Positions 33,199-44,252 of a DNA stretch of 64,000 nucleotides are shown in pieces; the stretch's first letter is position 1, and each line of letters starts with the position of its first letter. Made by a program: the position numbers and the translations under genes. The DNA is from Moniliophthora roreri (Eukaryota; Basidiomycota; Agaricomycetes; Agaricales; Marasmiaceae), in contig LATX02000176.1 of NCBI GenBank assembly GCA_001466705.2, positions 372,001-436,000 of the forward strand. The letters run 5' to 3'. Below the pieces are notes generated by a model that did not search any database, had not been told where the DNA came from, and saw nothing but the letters and a program-made list of their open reading frames with translations.

Positions 33199-33934
33199 CA
33201 CTATGTACGAGGTGTTCTTTTAACATGGTTTTCTGATTGAGAAAACACTTAATCTTCTTACAATGAAGATTTTTAAAAAAGCATTTATAAATTCTAAATT
33301 TTAATTGTGTCCCCTCAACAAGAATATGTCTGGAGGATGCTAAATTTTCAACAACAAAAGATATAGAATCTTCAAATGCTGAGAATTAATAGACAATACA
33401 ATATATTAGAATGATTTCCATGCTGAGAAAACATTAAATTTTCTCTGGTTGAAAATGCTCAGAAAATGCTGATAAGATAAGATAAAAATTTCAAATCTTC
33501 TATTGTAGGAAAGTCAGAGAAAACACCTGGAAAACACTAGGAAAATAGTAGGAAAATCATATGGAAACACTATATCTTACAGCAGTTTTTAGATAGTTTT
33601 CATATAATTTTCCTCTTGTATTTAACCTGTTTTTCTTGATATAAAATTCAAAATTTCATATCTATTTTCTGAATGTTTTCTCACTATTTTATAAGGCAGA
33701 AAATCTAGTATATTTGTAATTAGAAAACTAAAGGATAATTTTATAATTCCATTATTAAAAAACACAGACTTTTCTGGAAATTAAAATACAGAATATGCTT
33801 GCTGTTTTCAGTGTGTGATGATAGCTTGAAACTAATAGAATTTTCTGAATGTTGTCTGGAAGTGAATATATAGCAGTATTCTGAGTGTATTTCCTTTGTA
33901 TTAATAGCATGAAAAGAACACCTCATATGTAGTG
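33199..33934 (+). mobile_element. CACTA-type non-autonomous element, TSD CCT
   Basis: The 736-bp AT-rich element has ends CACTATGTACGAGGTGTTCT and, inverted, CACTACATATGAGGTGTTCT. Both sides have the 3-bp duplication CCT (33196-33198, 33935-33937). There is no coding capacity. The CACTA ends and 3-bp duplication fit the EnSpm/CMC superfamily. It interrupts Lng-C pol. A close copy lies at 50335-51048. Confidence 0.9.
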
Positions 33935-33962
33935 CCTGTGGGGGATATGCCCACAGGAGCAN

Positions 33963-34482
33963 TGAAATTATAAAATTATCCTTTAGTTTTCTAATTACAA
34001 ATATACTAAATTTTCTGCCTTATAAAATAGTGAGAAAACATTTAGAAAACAAATATAAGATTTTGAATTTTATATTAAAGGAAACATGTTAAATACAAAA
34101 GGAAAACTAAATGAAAACTATCTAAGAACTGCTTTAAACTATAGTGTTTTCCTAGTGTTTTCTCTGACTTTCCCACAATAGTAAATGTGGAATTTTTATC
34201 TTATCTTATCTGCATTTTCTGAGGATCTTCAACTAGAGAAAATTTAATGTTTTCTCAGTATGGAAATTATTCTAATATATTGTATTATCTATTAATTCTC
34301 AGAATTTGAAAATTCCATATCTTTTGCTGCTGAAAATTTAGTATTCTCCAGGCATATTCTTGTTGAGAGGACACAATTTAAATTTAGAATTTATAAATGG
34401 TTTTATAAAAATTCTCTTTGCAAGAAGATTAAGTGTTTTCTCAATGAGAAAACCATGTTAAAAGAACACCTCATATGTAGTG
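33963..34482 (-). mobile_element. Truncated second CACTA-type copy, inverted
   Basis: This matches the reverse complement of the first about 520 bp of the element at 50335-51048 and ends ACCTCATATGTAGTG. Its other end is lost at the N at 33962. It could be a true nested inverted insertion or a misjoined copy of the neighbour. Confidence 0.8.
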
Positions 34483-36062
34483 AGATGAAAATCATCTGGA
34501 AGGATTTCTTCTGCCAGAGGAACAAAAGCTGTTGCATTGTTTATTGAAATTACAAGAGATAGCTTTTGCATGGGATGAATCAGAAGCTGGAATCTTTAGA
34601 GAGGATTTCTTTCCTCAGGTAGAATTTCCAGTAGTACCACACACGCCATGGGTATTCAAGAATGCACCAATTCCACCAGGAACATTTGACAAAGTGTGTA
34701 ATATAATTAAAGAAAAGATAACGAATGGGACTTTCAAGCCATCAAATAGTTTATACTGATTCTGATGGGTTCTGTGTAGCCAAGAAAGATGGTAGACTGT
34801 GTATAGTCCACAGTTTAGAACCATTAAATGCTGTAACAATACAACATTCAGGGATTCCCCCAGCCATGTACAAGCTAGCAAATCATTTTGCAGGAAGAGC
34901 TTGTGGAGGAACACTGGATTTGTTCATTGGATACAATGAAAGGAAAATACATCCTTCATCGTGGGACTTAACAATGTTTCAAATACCTTTTGGCACATAC
35001 AGACTAGTCAAGTTACCTATGGGATGGACTAATTCAGTTTCCATATTCCATAGGGATGTCTGTGAGATCCTGAAGGATGAAATACCTCAGGTTATGTGGC
35101 CATATATTGATGATGTTCTGATACATGAACCAAAAACGAGATATGAACTGGAAGGTGGAGGATATGAAACATAACCAGAAAATCCAGGCATCAGATGCTT
35201 TGTATGGGAACATATGCAGAACATGAACCAAATCTTACAACGTGTTAAATACTGTAGTGGGACTTTCATGGGGAAAAAGTCTTTTGTGTGCTGCGATGAA
35301 ACAATCGTGGTAGGACATAGGTGTACCTATGCAGGACTCAAACCCACCCATGATAAAATGGAGGCCATTACTGCTTGGCCTTCACCACTAATTACCAAGA
35401 TGGACGTAAGAAGCTTTTTAGGGACTTGTGGTCAAGTTAGGCAGTTCATTAAGAACTTTGCTAAGATAGCTGCCCTGATACAATGTTTTACATGGGATGA
35501 TGTAGCAGTTGAATGGGGACCTAAAGAGGAAGAGTCTATGGATTTAATCAAGGAGGCCTTACGCAACGCAGAGCCTTTGAAACCTATAGACTACAAAAGT
35601 AATGGGGAAGTCATATTGGCAGTAGATACATCTTACCTTGCTGTCAGGTATTATCTCTACCAATGTGACATAAAGGATAAGAAAAAGCGAAACTATTGCT
35701 TATTTGGTTCAATAACTCTGAATGAGCGAGAGGCTAGGTTCTCTCAACCCAAAAGAGAACTCTATAGATTGAAACTGGCCCTATTAGCAATGTATTATTG
35801 GACAGTTGGATGTAGAAAGCTAGCTGTAGAAACAGATGCAAAATATATAAAAGGAATGCTAGATAATCCAAGCATTGCTCCTAATGCGATGATCAATAGG
35901 TGGATAGAAGAAATATGGAAGTACCACTTCACCTTAATTCATATTCCAGCAACCAGCCATAGTTTAGCGGACAGTTTATCACAGAGACCTCCAGGAGGAC
36001 AGGAACCAGCTATTCCTAAGCTAGATGGGGAATCAATGAAGTTTGAATGGGTGAAGGGGTAG
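34483..36062 (+). pseudogene. Lng-C pol: reverse transcriptase and RNase H
   Basis: RT begins LEGFLLPEEQKLLHCLLKLQ and continues HTPWVFKNAPIPPGTFDKV. After a frame shift at about 34758 it reads GFCVAKKDGRLCIVHSLEP, IGYNERKIHPSSWDLTMFQI and WPYIDDVLI, the active site being YIDD. The connection domain (MDVRSFLGTCGQVRQFIKNF) follows. RNase H (35600-36000) reads LAVDTSYLAVRYYLYQCD, then FSQPKRELYRLKLALLAMYY, then TDAKYIKGML and SHSLADSLSQR. The lineage is clearly different from the chromoviruses in this window. Confidence 0.85.
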
Positions 36063-37825
36063 TAGATGAACCGCTAGATTTGCATGACTTCTATGATGAA
36101 ATCAATATGTGTAGCAGATTCCTGAATAATTTAGCAGAATCAGAAGAAGACTGGAAGCAAGATCTCTAGTATGCAATTGATGAAGAATATGATCTACAAT
36201 GTATGGTAGACATCTTTAATTGTCAGTTTGGGGGACAACCTCTCGAAACAGGACCATTTTATAGCACATATATGCAGATGCCTTGCATAGAGGAAGTGGA
36301 TGGATCCTGGGCAGAAGATAATCTATACAGCGAGGAGCATTGATCTCTAAATGTGAAAGAGTTAGATTGAAAGATACAGGACATATATGACTACTGGACT
36401 AATCCAGATAGCAAAGTACTTAAAGGCAAATCCACTAAAGAAATAAAAAGATTTAAAGAACAAGCTGGACGGTACTTTCTTGGTCAGAACATGAAACTGT
36501 ATCGCAGAAATAAAGTCGAAGGACAACACCAGCTAGTTGTCCTTGATAGGAGAAAAAGGATGAGGATGTTACATGGAGCTCATGACTACCTGGGACATAA
36601 AGGGATACAGCCCACTCTTGATATACTGGAACGTCAGTTTTGGTGGCCTGAGATGGAAAATGATGTGTCATAGTATGTGAAGAGCTGTAAACCTTGTCAA
36701 GAACACATACATAGACATGTGAAGATTCCACCTATGCTCACTCATACTCCTGCATTGTTTCAAAAGATTCATGTAGATACTTTTCAAGTATCTCTGGCAA
36801 GTAATGGTTGTAAATATGTGGTCCACGGTCACTGTGCATTGACCTCCTGGTCAGAAGCAAGGGCCTTGAGATCCAATAAGGCTTCTGCTATTGGTCAATG
36901 GTTTTTCAAGGACTTCATTTGTAGATGGGGAATTCCACAGGAAGTAGTAACGGATAACGCTGGTCAAATGAAGAAAGTCCTTGATTGGTTAGAACACAAG
37001 TATAACATATGGGGCATATGGATTAGCCCCTATAATTCACAAGCTAATGGAAAAATCAAGAGGGTACACTTTGATATCTGAACGGCATTGGCTAAGGCTA
37101 CTAATAATGACCTTACTAAGTGGTATTGGTATCTGAGGCATGTCCTTTGGGCCGATTGTGTTACTCTGCAGAGAGGTTTCAGATGCTCTCCATATTTCTT
37201 GGTAGTAGGGGCTGAGCCAGTACTGCCATTTGATTTGGAGGAATCGACATGGTTGGTAGACATACCAGATAGAGTGTTAACTTGCAAGGAGCTTATAGGC
37301 TTCTGGGCTAGAGCTTTTGGAAAACATAAGACGTTAGTAGAGTCAATGATGCATAAAGTAAGCGCAGAGAAATTGGCTGAACTAAAACGATACAAGGAAA
37401 AGTATAAACATGTAATCAAGAACTATGTTTTTGAACCAGGCACCTTAGTTCAGGTTCAAAACACTACCATTGAGAAAAGTCTTGATTGGAAAATGAAACC
37501 CAGGTACCACAGACCTTATGTGGTAGTCAGAAGAATGAAAGGCAGTTCATACATTGTGGCTGAGATGGATGGTACAGTGTTGAAAGAAAAAGTAGCCACG
37601 TTCCAGGTAGTACCACACAAGTTGCGGTATGGTCCAGTTATCTTGCCCGCAGACCTGCAAAAGGTTTTGGATGCAGATACTGATCAACCGGATGAGTTGG
37701 AAGTGACTATGGATAATGACATCGAAGATGCTAATACATATTCGGGCCCTGATTATGTGTTTTATGGCATGGGTAGTAGGGACAGAGGAGTCAGATGTCA
37801 AGGACTGAAAGAAACAAAAACTTGA
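36063..37825 (+). pseudogene. Lng-C pol: integrase, no chromodomain seen
   Basis: The zinc region reads HDYLGHKGIQPTLDIL, QFWWPEME and CKPCQEHIHRHV. The catalytic core has HVDTFQVSLASNGCKYVV (Asp), VVTDNAGQMKKVLDWLE (second Asp) and SPYNSQANGKIKR, where the usual catalytic Glu after G appears replaced by Lys. The C-terminal part reads ELKRYKEKYKHVIKNYVFEP and PRYHRPYVVVRRMKGSSYIV. Stops at 36672 (TAG) and 37079 (TGA) break it. It ends with an acidic tail and a stop at 37825. No chromodomain motif follows, unlike Chr-A, Chr-B and Chr-M. Confidence 0.83.
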
Positions 37826-37843
37826 AAAAGACCCAGTCATCCA

Positions 37844-37935
37844 TGCTCAGACCCAGGATTGAACTGGGAACTGTTTGGAAGAGTATGGAACCTTTGCAAA
37901 GGATACCAAATGCTCTACTGTTGAGCTATCTGAGC
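37844..37935 (-). tRNA. tRNA-like gene with a 20-nt insertion in the anticodon loop
   Basis: On the minus strand the parts fit a cloverleaf: acceptor GCTCAGA / TCTGAGC (7 of 7 pairs), TA, D-stem GCTC / GAGC, anticodon stem TTTGG / CCAAA, variable loop CAGTT, T-stem CCCAG / CTGGG with loop TTCAATC, and discriminator A. The anticodon loop has 27 nt, that is 7 plus a 20-nt intron-sized insert. Base 33 would be A instead of the near-universal T, and the D-loop is short, so I cannot assign the anticodon. It may be a pseudogene or a tRNA-derived repeat. Confidence 0.6.
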
Positions 37936-38124
37936 TTGGGTAAATGAAACCAGATGGTAATAGTCAACAGTTCCTGTGAGCACTTAGGATGTTGCCTATA
38001 AGGGCAGTCAGGCACTAGTGAAAATCAAACACTGTGGTATGATGTATTGTCCAAAAGGATTTACAAAGGAGTGACTGCAGTTAATGTAAAGAGCATAATG
38101 TTTAAAAAGGAGGGTATTCAGCAT

Positions 38125-38715
38125 CTACTGTGCTATGGGCATATCTACATCTTTAGTATCATAGGCTTGAGGAGACAACAGAGTAATATGACAGTTGCGA
38201 AGAATTCTAGAAATTTCATTGTGGGTGACCAGGGTGTCCTTGTAGTCTCTCATTGCCTTGTGGGCACTAAATAAGTGAGATGCGAGCACTGCAGTTGCGG
38301 CATTGTAAAGCGACATCAAGGTTGGTGTGGATTTTGCTTCTATACTCCTGAACAGGAGGAGGAGGAGCTCTTGTTGCAGCTCTTCCACAGTGCGGAATAA
38401 AGAACCCTTATCTGTGGCCCCTAAGAGAAAAGAAGTTAGCAAGGCTCAGGTGGAAAAAGAGGAAATGCTTGCCAGCATAGTGGGAAGGATTGCCTGCCAA
38501 ACAAGGCCTTTTGGAAAATGTGTCAGTCTTAGGCCGTGTAGCGTTTCAAGGGCCCTGGTACCATTTAAGTACCAAGTACACATGGAGATATTAAGTAGTA
38601 AGAATTAAATGATGCTTACAGAAGGAATGGAGCTCTGTCTGTGGAGACCTTGACAAGAAGTTTCTGCGTGGGCATGATCACAAACCTTCATACAGTCAAT
38701 GTTTTTGGCCATGTC
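38125..38715 (-). pseudogene. Gene Z, 3' part (unrecognised, split by Chr-B)
   Basis: After the Chr-B insertion the minus-strand frame continues MAKNIDCMKVCDHAHAETSC to a splice donor (GTAAGC) at about 38608. The last exon opens after TCTCTTAG at about 38424. It reads GATDKGSLFRTVEELQQELL, LYNAATAVLASHLFSAHKAM and ends SPQAYDTKDVDMPIAQ with a TAG at 38125. It is mainly helical. I do not recognise the family. Confidence 0.55.
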
Positions 38716-39108
38716 TGTTACAATCACGAGAACTCCGAGGACTAGTAGGGCGCTTAATGTACTTGTATTCCATTTCTCGTCATCTTGCTTAGTCCAGTAC
38801 TTTTTCGTTTACTTACAAATCCTTCTCTCTGTTTCTCTCAAGTTCTGTACTTACCAAGACTCACTTTTCAATTACTCATAGTAGCTATTTTTAGTTCTGA
38901 GTATTAGTCATTAGTTAGAGTCTCTTCTTTAAATACACTTAACCAGTTGACAAGCTTCTCCAGCTTGACCTGGTTAAACCTTATCATAACCTTGTCTGAT
39001 CATTAAACTCTATCTTAAGTCAATTCATCAAATCTAATTGACTTCAAGAATCAAGTCCTTCAAGCTCAAACTTGAACTTAGTGTTGACAGTGAAGGACTC
39101 GTGTAACA
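38716..39108 (+). repeat. 5' LTR of Chr-B
   Basis: 393 bp. It holds TTTAAATA at 38928 and the putative RNA start CAGCTTGACCT at 38961, 33 nt downstream. Confidence 0.96.
38928..38935 (+). promoter_or_regulatory. TATA-like box of Chr-B LTR
   Basis: TTTAAATA. The equivalent TATTTAA or TATAAG lies 32-34 nt before the CAGCTTGACCT motif in all six chromovirus LTRs examined (12450, 27728, 54533, 4872, 27467 and this one). Confidence 0.7.
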
Positions 39109-39110
39109 TT

Positions 39111-39121
39111 AGGTCAAGCTG
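39111..39121 (+). other. Self-priming type primer-binding site of Chr-B
   Basis: AGGTCAAGCTG starts 2 nt after the LTR and is the exact reverse complement of CAGCTTGACCT at 38961-38971. In Tf1/sushi-type elements the first 11 nt of the RNA fold back on the PBS to prime reverse transcription. There is no TGG start as in tRNA-primed elements. Confidence 0.75.
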
Positions 39122-39204
39122 ATTCTGCCGACCTTTCTAGGTTCAGGCATCCAAACGAAGACATCACGTCTAGACATCGACGAACTAGAGCCGAGGATTT
39201 TTGA

Positions 39205-40566
39205 TTGTCAGAAGAAGAAGAACAGAGGAGAGCCTTCCTTCTTATTACTCCAGAACAAGAGCTCACATTTGAGCAAAGAATCCAGAGATTAGAGTTACTT
39301 GCCCAGGAAGAGGCAAGGGAAGAAATCCAACAACGAACAACCAGAACACCCAGAACCAGGTCCAGAACCAGACAGACACTAGACGTCTCGACAGACTTCG
39401 AAACATCAGACGACGAAAGGAGAACATCGACCTAATCCTCTATCCATCAATCGTCAGAACCTTCTCAAGAACAGACGAACTACCCGACTACAGAGACAGT
39501 AACTCAGACCCACTCTTCAGAAACCCAGAACCCACCGTCGTCTACGAATGAGCCATCAGAAACCGAGAGGACGGAAACCCCGATCTCAATCACGTCATCT
39601 TCCTCACCTCTTCCATCAGAACCCATGACTACACAGCAGACTTCCGCGTCGCTGCAGGATTTAATTTCTGCCTTAAGGACATTAACGAATGGAGAAAAGA
39701 AAAAGGAGAACAAAGTAGCAGTGCCCAACAGTTACGATGGAAGCCCAGCCAAGGCTAGTATCTTCCTTACGGAGGTGGATTTATACCTCATGGCTAACGA
39801 AACCCTTTACCCCAACGACAAAGACAAAATATTGTTCACCCTGTCGTACATGAAGGAAGGACAAGCCGCAAATTGGATGAAAGCAAAAACCGACGAATAC
39901 AAAAAAGAACTTCGAGAAAAAGAAGCAGAACCATCCGATACTAAACCCAAAGATCAGGTTCACGTAACGACGTGGGAGGAATTTCTTGACGAATTCAAAA
40001 AAGCATTCCGACCCCTAGACATTGGAACCGACGCTAGGTTGAAGATGAAACTTCTCAAACAAAATAAGAAACATGTGGACGAATATATCACGGAGTTCCA
40101 CCTCCTTGCCACTGATGCCGAATATGATGACAGAGCCCTCATCGATCATTTCCTCACCGGACTTCATCCCGCCCTTCTCAAATCCTGTCTAATGCAACCC
40201 GATCAACCAAACACTATCGAGGAATGGTACAACAGGGCCAGAAAGTACAACAATGCTTGGCTTACCATGATGGCCATCACAGGAGGAGAAAGATCGAAGA
40301 GGACAGCGAAACCCGAAACAAAGGTCAACCAGATCTCTGATGTTGAGGCACAAGAGTATCGCCGAAAGGGGTTATGCTACAAATGTAGCAAACCAGGGCA
40401 TATTGCGAAAAACTGTCAGGAAAAGCCGAATAACGAACAAAGGAAAGAAGTCACGAAGAAACCTTCCCCACAAGATGCGTATCATAAAATTCGTGCCATT
40501 TACTGAGATTTCTCTGAAGAAGAACAAACCCAGATCTTGGATCTCATGGAAGGAGAGGGTTTTTAG
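39205..40566 (+). pseudogene. Chr-B gag
   Basis: A single frame contains SEEEEQRRAFLLITPEQELT and a Thr/Arg-rich linker (TAA at 39433). The capsid-like domain follows (NSYDGSPAKASIFLTEVDLY, LFTLSYMKEGQAANWMKAKT, FLDEFKKAFRPLDIGTDARL, HFLTGLHPALLKSCLMQ), then the zinc knuckle CYKCSKPGHIAKNC. TGA at 39199 and 40503 interrupt it. It ends DLMEGEGF and TAG at 40564-40566. The last sense codons form the slippery heptamer. No convincing ATG is seen upstream of 39205. Confidence 0.9.
40557..40563 (+). promoter_or_regulatory. Predicted -1 ribosomal frameshift heptamer (Chr-B)
   Basis: GGGTTTT is read in the gag frame as G GGT TTT directly before TAG, which is the X XXY YYZ form. A -1 shift enters the frame beginning TTA GTG CGG CAG that carries pol. 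Chr-A has the same heptamer in the same place. Confidence 0.65.
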
Positions 40567-43500
40567 TGCGGCAGTTGAGCTCGACGTCTCCCCCGCCAAT
40601 TCGTATTTCTAGTGTAACTGTATCGGCCGCGATGGAACGAAATTCTATGCGTATTCTGCTGGCCCTCTACACTGGAGATCAAATCGTCGAAAAACTAGCG
40701 CTTCTAGATTCAGGAGCAGAAGGAAATTTTATCAGCCGAATAACAGCTAGAAAGTTACGTCTTCCTTTAACCAAATTAGACAAAAGGGTAAAAGTTCTCA
40801 ACGTAGACAGGACTCTCAATACTTCGGCATACGTAACACATACCGCCCGAGTAACCTTCTTCATAGGAGATCGGAAGATGACAGAAGACCTTATGGTGTC
40901 CGGATTAGGAGGAGAACAACTTATTCTCGGAATGCCATGGTTACGACATTATAATCCACAAATTGACTGGCGAAATGGAGAAATCAACTTTCCACCTAGA
41001 AGGAAACTCAATATTAAACGCTTTAGGGGAGTACTCGATCATACCCCAGCAGAAATTCTTATCTGAGCAAAAACGTCAGTATCTCAAACGCTAGAACACA
41101 ACCAAAAAACGGAAGAGAAGAAACCAATCGAAGAACTAATACCGGATTTCCTTATTGATTACAAACGACAATTCGAGAAACACGCATCAGAACGATTTCC
41201 AGAATCCAGACCTTATGATCATGCCATCGACCTTAAACCCGGAATAGAGACACTCAATTGCAAGGTCTACCCTTTATCCCCAATTGAACAACAACTCCAA
41301 AATGAATTTCTAACCGACAACCTCCGAAAAGGCTACATCTGATCTTCGAAATCACCAATGGCTTCACCCTTCTTCTTCGTCTCGAAAAAGGAAAAAGGCG
41401 CTTTTAGACCGTGTCAAGATTACCGAGAACTAAACAAAGCAACAATTAAAAACACCTATCCTCTACCTTTGGTATCTGACCTCATCGATAAATTAAAAGG
41501 AGCAAAATATTTTACCAAACTGGATTTACGAAACGGATACAATAACATCAGAATCAAAGACGGAGATCAATGGAAAGCCGCCTTCAAGACAAACAAAGGC
41601 CTTTTCGAGCCGATGGTGATGTTCTTTGGACTATCCAACTCCCCAGCTACGTTCCAATTGTTTATGGATGACATCTTCGCTGATTATATCGAAGAAGGTT
41701 GGGTAGTAATCTATATGGACGACATCTTAATATTTTCTTCGGACTTGGAAACCCACAAAAAACGAACGATCAAAATATTGGAACGACTTTGACTTCACGA
41801 CTTATTTCTAAAGCCAGAGAAATGTAGATTCAACGTCACAGAAATCGACTTCTTAGGGATGATCATCAGGCCAGGGTATGTCGGAATGGACCCAGTAAAA
41901 CTAGCAGGAATCCAAGACTGGAAACCACTCACGATGGTCAGAGGAGTCCGGTCATTTTTAGGATTCGGAAACTTCTATCGGAAATTCATCGGACGGTTTT
42001 CGGAACTTGCCAGACCACTAAATGAACTAACAAAAAAGGACAAGAAGTCCGAATGGACTAAAGAATGTCAAGTGGCATTCGATGCCCTGAAGTGGAAGTT
42101 TCTCTCCGAACCGGTATTGATAATGCCTGATACAGAGAAACCTTTCTTGATAGAATGCAATGCTTCGAAATGGGCAACAGGAGTGGTTCTCAGACAATAA
42201 GGAACAGATGGAGAATGGCACCCATGCGGCTATATTTCACATTCTCTCACACCAACAGAAAGGAATTACGAAATATATGATCGGGAACTATTCAGTATCG
42301 TCCGAGCTCTGGAATCCTGGTGACATTACCTTATGGGCGGAAAACACCCGATCACTATTTTATCCGATCACAAAAACCTCATGTTTTTCAAAACAGCACA
42401 GAAGTTGAACTGAAGACAAGCCAGATGGAGTCTATTCTTATCCCAATTCGACCTTCAACTAATTCACACCCCTGGAACTAAGATGACTCAATCAGACGCT
42501 CTTTCTAGAAGACCAGATCATATTGACAATAACGAAAATGATAATGACAATGTCGTCATGCTTCCAGATAAGTTCTTCCTCAGAGCAATGGACGTCAAAT
42601 TGCAAAACGACTTAATAGAAAACTTGAAAGGAGAAACCTTATACGACGATGCAATGAGGACAATTCTCAAGGAAGGACCACCACCGATCAAATCGGCATT
42701 AGAAGACTGGACAACATGAGACGGACTTCTCTTTTACAAAAACAGATGTTACGTCCTGAACAGAGGGAACCTACGACAGGAAATTGTAAAGACAATATAC
42801 GAGGCAAAGGGGATAGGACACCCGGGACAATTCAACACTCTAGAACAAGTCTCTCGAGAATATTGGTGGCCAGGAATGGCTAAATTCGTCAAAATGTTTG
42901 TTGATGGCTGCGCAAAATGTCAAGAAAGCAAAACAATCACGCATCCAAACAAACCACCACTATTACCCATTGAAGGGGAAAAAGATGCATTGCCATTTTC
43001 CAAAATTACTATGGATTTAATCACAGACTTACCAGATTCGGGAGGTTACGACACTATCCTAGTCGTGGTGGACCACTCCTCTACTAAGGGGGTAATTTTC
43101 ACACCATGTAACAAAACCATCGATGCGGAGCAAACCGCAACACTCCTTCTCAACAATGTATACAAGAGATTCGGACTACCAAACAAAATTATCTCTGACA
43201 GAGACCCCTGATTTGCCGCAAAAGTCTTCCAAGAACTAGGAAAACAATTAGGCGTAAAACACATGATGAGTACCGCGTTTCACCCACAAACAGACGGAGA
43301 ATCTGAAAGGGTCAATCAGGAATTGGAAATCTTCCTTCGACTATTCTGTTCTAGACAACAAGACAAATGGGCGGAATTCCTTCCCTTCGCCGAATTCACA
43401 CACAATAACAGAACACACTCCACTATGAAGAAATCCCCATTCTATTTGATGATGGGATATAATCCGAGACCTCTCCCAACAGCCTTTACGAAAACAATGA

Positions 43501-44252
43501 TTCCGTCAGTAGAAACGAGGCTTTCGGAGTTAAAGAAACTCCGAGAAGAAACTTATTCCCTTATGGAGTTAGCAAGAAGAAGAATGGAAGGTTCAGCTAA
43601 ACGGTCATTCACCCCGTTTACAGTGGGACAAAAGGTGTGGTTAGAAGGAAAGAACCTCAACTTCGGATATCCATCGAAGAAGTTGGCACCAAAAAGGGAA
43701 GGACCCTTCAAAATCGAGTCAGTACTAGGACCGGTGACGTACAAGTTGACTCTCCCAGAACAATGGAAAGTTCACCCCATCTTCCATGCATCACTCCTAA
43801 CCCCATACAAACGAAACGAGGTCCACGGAAGAAACTTCCTAAAACCACCGCCTGATTTAGTAGAAGGACAAGAGGAGCACAAGATAGAGGCGATCGTTGG
43901 ACATACCCCGAAAAGGAAACCTCAAAGGTTCCTAGTGTCCTGGAAGGGATATCCCTCAGCGGAGAATGAATGGCTGTGGGAAGAAGACTTCGAACATGCC
44001 AAAGAGACATTAGCAGACTATAAAAAGGCCAACAAGCTTAGGAAAATCCTCACCAAAGCACTCACATCGAAATGTCTCAATCATTCACCTATGATAACCT
44101 CCGCCCCACCGCAGCCCAGCTTCTCTACCTTCTCAATAACACCACCTATAGAGAAAGGATCATCAAAGCCGCACGAGAAACTCCCTTCATCGACCACCTC
44201 ATCGGAGACTATCAATTCGTCCAGCAACAATATCAACACTTCGACAGATTGA
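40566..44252 (+). pseudogene. Chr-B pol polyprotein with chromodomain
   Basis: One continuous frame has no indels. The protease reads LALLDSGAEGNFISR and LILGMPWL. RT reads [38 protein letters not shown] and [13 protein letters not shown] (YMDD). RNase H starts [18 protein letters not shown]. Integrase has WWPGMAKFVK, CAKCQESKTITHPN, KITMDLITDLPDS and HPQTDGESERVNQE. The chromodomain (43880-44010) reads HKIEAIVGHTPKRKPQRFLV, then WKGYPSAENEWLWEEDF. Stops are TGA at 41064, 41340, 41790, 42321, 42411, 42717 and 43209, and TAA at 42198. At 41064, 42321 and 43209 related copies have Arg. Confidence 0.94.
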
